From positions 1 through 64,000 of the forward strand of contig JAGXNT010000031.1 of the NCBI GenBank assembly GCA_019894765.1: a stretch of 64,000 bases of DNA. The letters are read 5' to 3'. The notes under the pieces were generated by a model. That model made no database searches. It was given only the letters and a program-made list of their open reading frames with translations, and was not told where the DNA came from. The stretch comes from Candidatus Heimdallarchaeota archaeon. Lineage in GTDB: Archaea > Asgardarchaeota > Heimdallarchaeia > JABLTI01. Below are positions 61,742 to 64,000 of the stretch, piece after piece. The translations under genes and the position numbers were made by a program. Each line of letters begins with the position of its first letter. The stretch's first letter is position 1.

Positions 61742-63190
61742 ATGAGCAAGAAGAAAACAACTAAAGAAACAACCCAGCAAAAAAGAGATCCTATTGGTTA
61801 CAAAGGAGAACTCCGAAAACGACTCGAGAAGGAAGGTATTGGGGTTTGGAGTGAAGTAACCGTAAAGAAAGGAGATGCTGTTTATGAAGGGGTTATACTA
61901 CCAAGAAGTGATCACACATCAGAAGGTTACCTTGTTCTGAAAGTCGATACTGGTTATAATATTGGTGTGAAAATCACTCCAGATACAACCATTAAGGAAT
62001 TTGGCTATAAAGAAGGAAAATACAAACTCCCTGATATAAGTGTAAAATTCAAAGATGATTTACCAAATGTTACTCTTTTAGGAACTGGCGGTACTGTTGC
62101 TTCAAGATTAGATTATCGAACAGGAGCTGTTTTACCTGCTTTTACACCTGAAGAATTATTCAGCGCAGTTCCTGAATTAATAGATATTTGCAATCTCACT
62201 CCAAAGAAGATTTATTCATTATTATCTGAAAACTTCCAACCGGAATATTGGGCGAAAACAGCAGAAGCTGTTATGAAAGAATTCGAAAGTGGTGCTGAAG
62301 GAGTAATTATTGGCCATGGTACAGATACTATGAGTTTTACTGGTTCTGCTTTATCTTTCATGTTCCAAAATCAAGCTGCTCCAATTGTTATTGTGGGTTC
62401 GCAGCGAAGTAGTGATAGACCTTCAAGTGATGGTCCTCTTAACATAATTAATGCCAGTACTATTGCAGGATACGTTGATCTTGCTGAAACGGTTATCTGC
62501 ATGCATGGCGGAACAAGCGATTCCTATAATTTAATTCACAGAGGTACTCGAGTTAGAAAGATGCATTCCAGTAGAAGAGATGCTTTCAGAACTATAAGTG
62601 ATGTACCTTTAGGGATAATTGATGCCAATCAAAAAGTGACTTTCTTGAAGGAAGATGTTAAAAGAAGAGGAGATATGGCTGATATGTGGGTTGATACAAA
62701 AATCGATCCTAAAGTCGCTATGCTTTACTTTTATCCTGGAATGGATCCAGATATGCTTCACTCAGTTATTGACAATAAATATCACGGAGCAGTTTTCATA
62801 AGCACTGGATTAGGTCACGTAAATACCGATATGTACCCTGCTCTGGAGCGTGCACAAGAAGAAGAAATACCAATCTGCATTGTTGTAGAACCTTTGTGGG
62901 GTTTCACCAATCTACGGGTGTATGAAACTGGTAGAGATATGCTTGCTCGAGGTATTTTTGAAGGAGCAAATATGTTGCCGTGTGCTGCATACGCAAAAAT
63001 GATTTGGACCCTTGGACATACTCGAGATGTAAAAGAAGTGGAGAAAATAATGACCACTAATATTGCTGGAGAGATAACTGATAGAGAGTTAAACAGGGCA
63101 TATATGATCATGCAAGGTGTTGAACCTGGTTTAGATGAAATGCTCAAACAAATTGATAAAAATCCAAGAGAACATCGTTGGGGAATCTAA
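61742..63190 (+). CDS. gatD: Glu-tRNA(Gln) amidotransferase subunit D
   Basis: A 482-residue asparaginase-type subunit releasing ammonia from amide donors for GatE. The N-terminal barrel (40-95: WSEVTVKKGDAVYEGVILPR) docks on GatE. The amidase domain shows LLGTGGTVASRLDY (catalytic T118), GHGTDTMSFT (T194, D195), SSDGPLNI and RVRKMHSSRRDAF (K273). The N-terminal tail is lysine-rich and longer than in most homologs. I chose ATG 61742 because an upstream in-frame start at 61661 would lie within gatE, while homology begins near IGYKGELRK. Operon with gatE. Confidence 0.97.
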   Translation: MSKKKTTKETTQQKRDPIGYKGELRKRLEKEGIGVWSEVTVKKGDAVYEGVILPRSDHTSEGYLVLKVDTGYNIGVKITPDTTIKEFGYKEGKYKLPDISVKFKDDLPNVTLLGTGGTVASRLDYRTGAVLPAFTPEELFSAVPELIDICNLTPKKIYSLLSENFQPEYWAKTAEAVMKEFESGAEGVIIGHGTDTMSFTGSALSFMFQNQAAPIVIVGSQRSSDRPSSDGPLNIINASTIAGYVDLAETVICMHGGTSDSYNLIHRGTRVRKMHSSRRDAFRTISDVPLGIIDANQKVTFLKEDVKRRGDMADMWVDTKIDPKVAMLYFYPGMDPDMLHSVIDNKYHGAVFISTGLGHVNTDMYPALERAQEEEIPICIVVEPLWGFTNLRVYETGRDMLARGIFEGANMLPCAAYAKMIWTLGHTRDVKEVEKIMTTNIAGEITDRELNRAYMIMQGVEPGLDEMLKQIDKNPREHRWGI

Positions 63191-63199
63191 GTTTATTAG

Positions 63200-63212
63200 T
63201 TTTTTAAAAAAA
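63200..63212. terminator. Bidirectional T/A tract between convergent genes
   Basis: TTTTTTAAAAAAA lies between the gatD stop and the stop of the convergent FMN reductase. Each strand presents a T-run for its own gene. Confidence 0.4.
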
Positions 63213-63226
63213 TAAAATCTTTGATG

Positions 63227-63904
63227 CTAATCCAAATATGGTCTAGCATCAGGATCTTCACCTTTCTCTTTTGCAGCTTTACGCCAACCACTTGTATTCA
63301 TTTTTGCGAAAGGTTTCTGTAAGATCTTCCAATAAAACATTCCTGGCAATATTTTTGGAGCCATATCTGGTATATCAGAATCTGTGGAAATAGCATCAGC
63401 TAAATCATCCAATACCCCTCTCAAAATATTTGCTTCTTTTCCTAGTTCATGCAACTGCTTACCATATCTTCCTCGGAACATTTCTCCTGCTTGTATTGCA
63501 AGACTACCGCCCCATTTGAAACCAACATTTTCAGCAAATTTTTGATAGATTGGAATAGAAACGGCTGTAATGTGTACTGCTTCACTTAGTCCACAATTAA
63601 CTATTGGTATGAATCGTTTTCCTTCTAGGTTCATTTTCTTTGCAGCAATTAATTCCATTAATTTAGTTACAATATACGGTTGACAATCATCATAAAGTGG
63701 AGCTATTAATATTATAACATCGGAATTGTTAATCTCAGTTAGCATTTGTGATATTTTTTCATCACTAGAAAGTTGATTTCTTAAAATTAATGTACTAGTT
63801 TCAAGACCTTTTCCTTGCACTTTTTCTTCAAGATATTTTCCGAAACTAAATGATGAACTCTTTTTTCCTCTTGGACTACCAATCACAAACAGTACTTTAG
63901 TCAT
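63227..63904 (-). CDS. NAD(P)H-dependent FMN reductase-like flavoprotein
   Basis: A 225-residue flavodoxin-fold protein: VLFVIGSPRGKKSSSFSFGKYL (in two parts; phosphate loop SPRGKKSSS), VIILIAPLYDDCQPYIVTKLM and FIPIVNCGLSEAVHI. The C-terminal tail (GMFYWKILQKPFAKMNTSGW) is longer than in basic flavodoxins and suits multimeric oxidoreductases. Its ATG overlaps the stop of an upstream gene (ATGA), so it is in an operon continuing past the window edge. Confidence 0.85.
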   Translation of the reverse strand: MTKVLFVIGSPRGKKSSSFSFGKYLEEKVQGKGLETSTLILRNQLSSDEKISQMLTEINNSDVIILIAPLYDDCQPYIVTKLMELIAAKKMNLEGKRFIPIVNCGLSEAVHITAVSIPIYQKFAENVGFKWGGSLAIQAGEMFRGRYGKQLHELGKEANILRGVLDDLADAISTDSDIPDMAPKILPGMFYWKILQKPFAKMNTSGWRKAAKEKGEDPDARPYLD

Positions 63905-64000
63905 TTTTTCAACTCCATTTCATCAATCATTTGTTTTATTCTGTCCTGTCTTACTTCTTCATCTTTCTTGATTATGTGAGTTTTATAGACAGGTGGATAA
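63901..64000 (-). CDS. Partial CDS (C-terminus only)
   Basis: Reading in from the window edge, the last 32 codons give YPPVYKTHIIKKDEEVRQ, then a charged helix ending MIDEMELKK, with a TGA at 63903-63901. It overlaps the FMN reductase start by four bases, so the two are coupled. There is too little sequence to name it. Confidence 0.6.
   Translation of the reverse strand, partial: YPPVYKTHIIKKDEEVRQDRIKQMIDEMELKK

Noticed and set aside
1..64000. Integrated virus, transposon or CRISPR-Cas island
   Set aside because: I found no integrase, transposase, capsid, terminase or cas motifs and no spacer-repeat array on either strand.

Overview
The window looks like chromosomal DNA from an archaeon, most likely an Asgard archaeon; a Heimdallarchaeia-like lineage is my guess. 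The archaeal evidence is GatDE amidotransferase genes, a tRNA-Gln with an intron at the archaeal position, TATA-box promoters placed for leaderless transcripts beside GGAGG-led genes with TTG/GTG starts, and an HdrABC-MvhD operon. The Asgard evidence is a full-length actin-family protein, a leucine-rich-repeat protein, a longin-like/zinc protein next to a V4R protein, and a Cwh43-like membrane nuclease/phosphatase-fold protein. The DNA is AT-rich and coding-dense, with short genes on both strands. I see no rRNA, CRISPR, transposase, prophage or plasmid functions, and no gene-free stretch exceeds 300 bases.

Layout. 0-8 kb: a glutaminyl-tRNA synthetase with an archaeal GluRS-type N-terminal extension, a TPR protein, a COG3580/COG3581 pair, DinB, a beta-helix surface protein, a flavodoxin, intron-containing tRNA-Gln(TTG) and a decayed TPR gene. 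8-13 kb: an MFS transporter and a divergent winged-helix regulator separated by a large palindrome, a QueG-like Fe-S protein, and the overlapping longin-like/zinc and V4R genes. 13-19 kb: GH31 glucosidase, a medium-chain dehydrogenase, an amidohydrolase, a GNAT and a nitroreductase. 19-28 kb: a frameshifted TPR gene, a propeller surface protein flanked by a partial direct repeat, a beta-lactamase-fold hydrolase, and a substrate-binding protein whose lobes appear circularly permuted. 28-45 kb: mixed enzymes (PNPOx-like, Cwh43-like, radical SAM, ATC-hydrolase-like, SagB-type nitroreductase with DUF362, esterase, tandem GNAT, diacylglycerol-kinase-like), a giant TPR protein and three anchored surface proteins. 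45-50 kb: hdrA(-gltD)/mvhD/hdrC/hdrB. 50-64 kb: SDR, LRR with M20 peptidase, GNAT with methyltransferase, SagB-type nitroreductase, GrpB, TPR, CoA-binding protein, actin-like protein, gatE-gatD and an FMN reductase.

How genes may work together. Both routes to Gln-tRNA(Gln) are represented: direct charging by GlnRS and transamidation by GatDE, with a tRNA-Gln between them. The Hdr operon carries a NAD(P)H-type GltD module inside HdrA and no hydrogenase genes beside it, which suggests coupling of pyridine nucleotides, ferredoxin and disulfides. The most unusual items are the chimeric GlnRS alongside GatDE, the permuted binding protein, the divergent actin and the longin-like/V4R pair.
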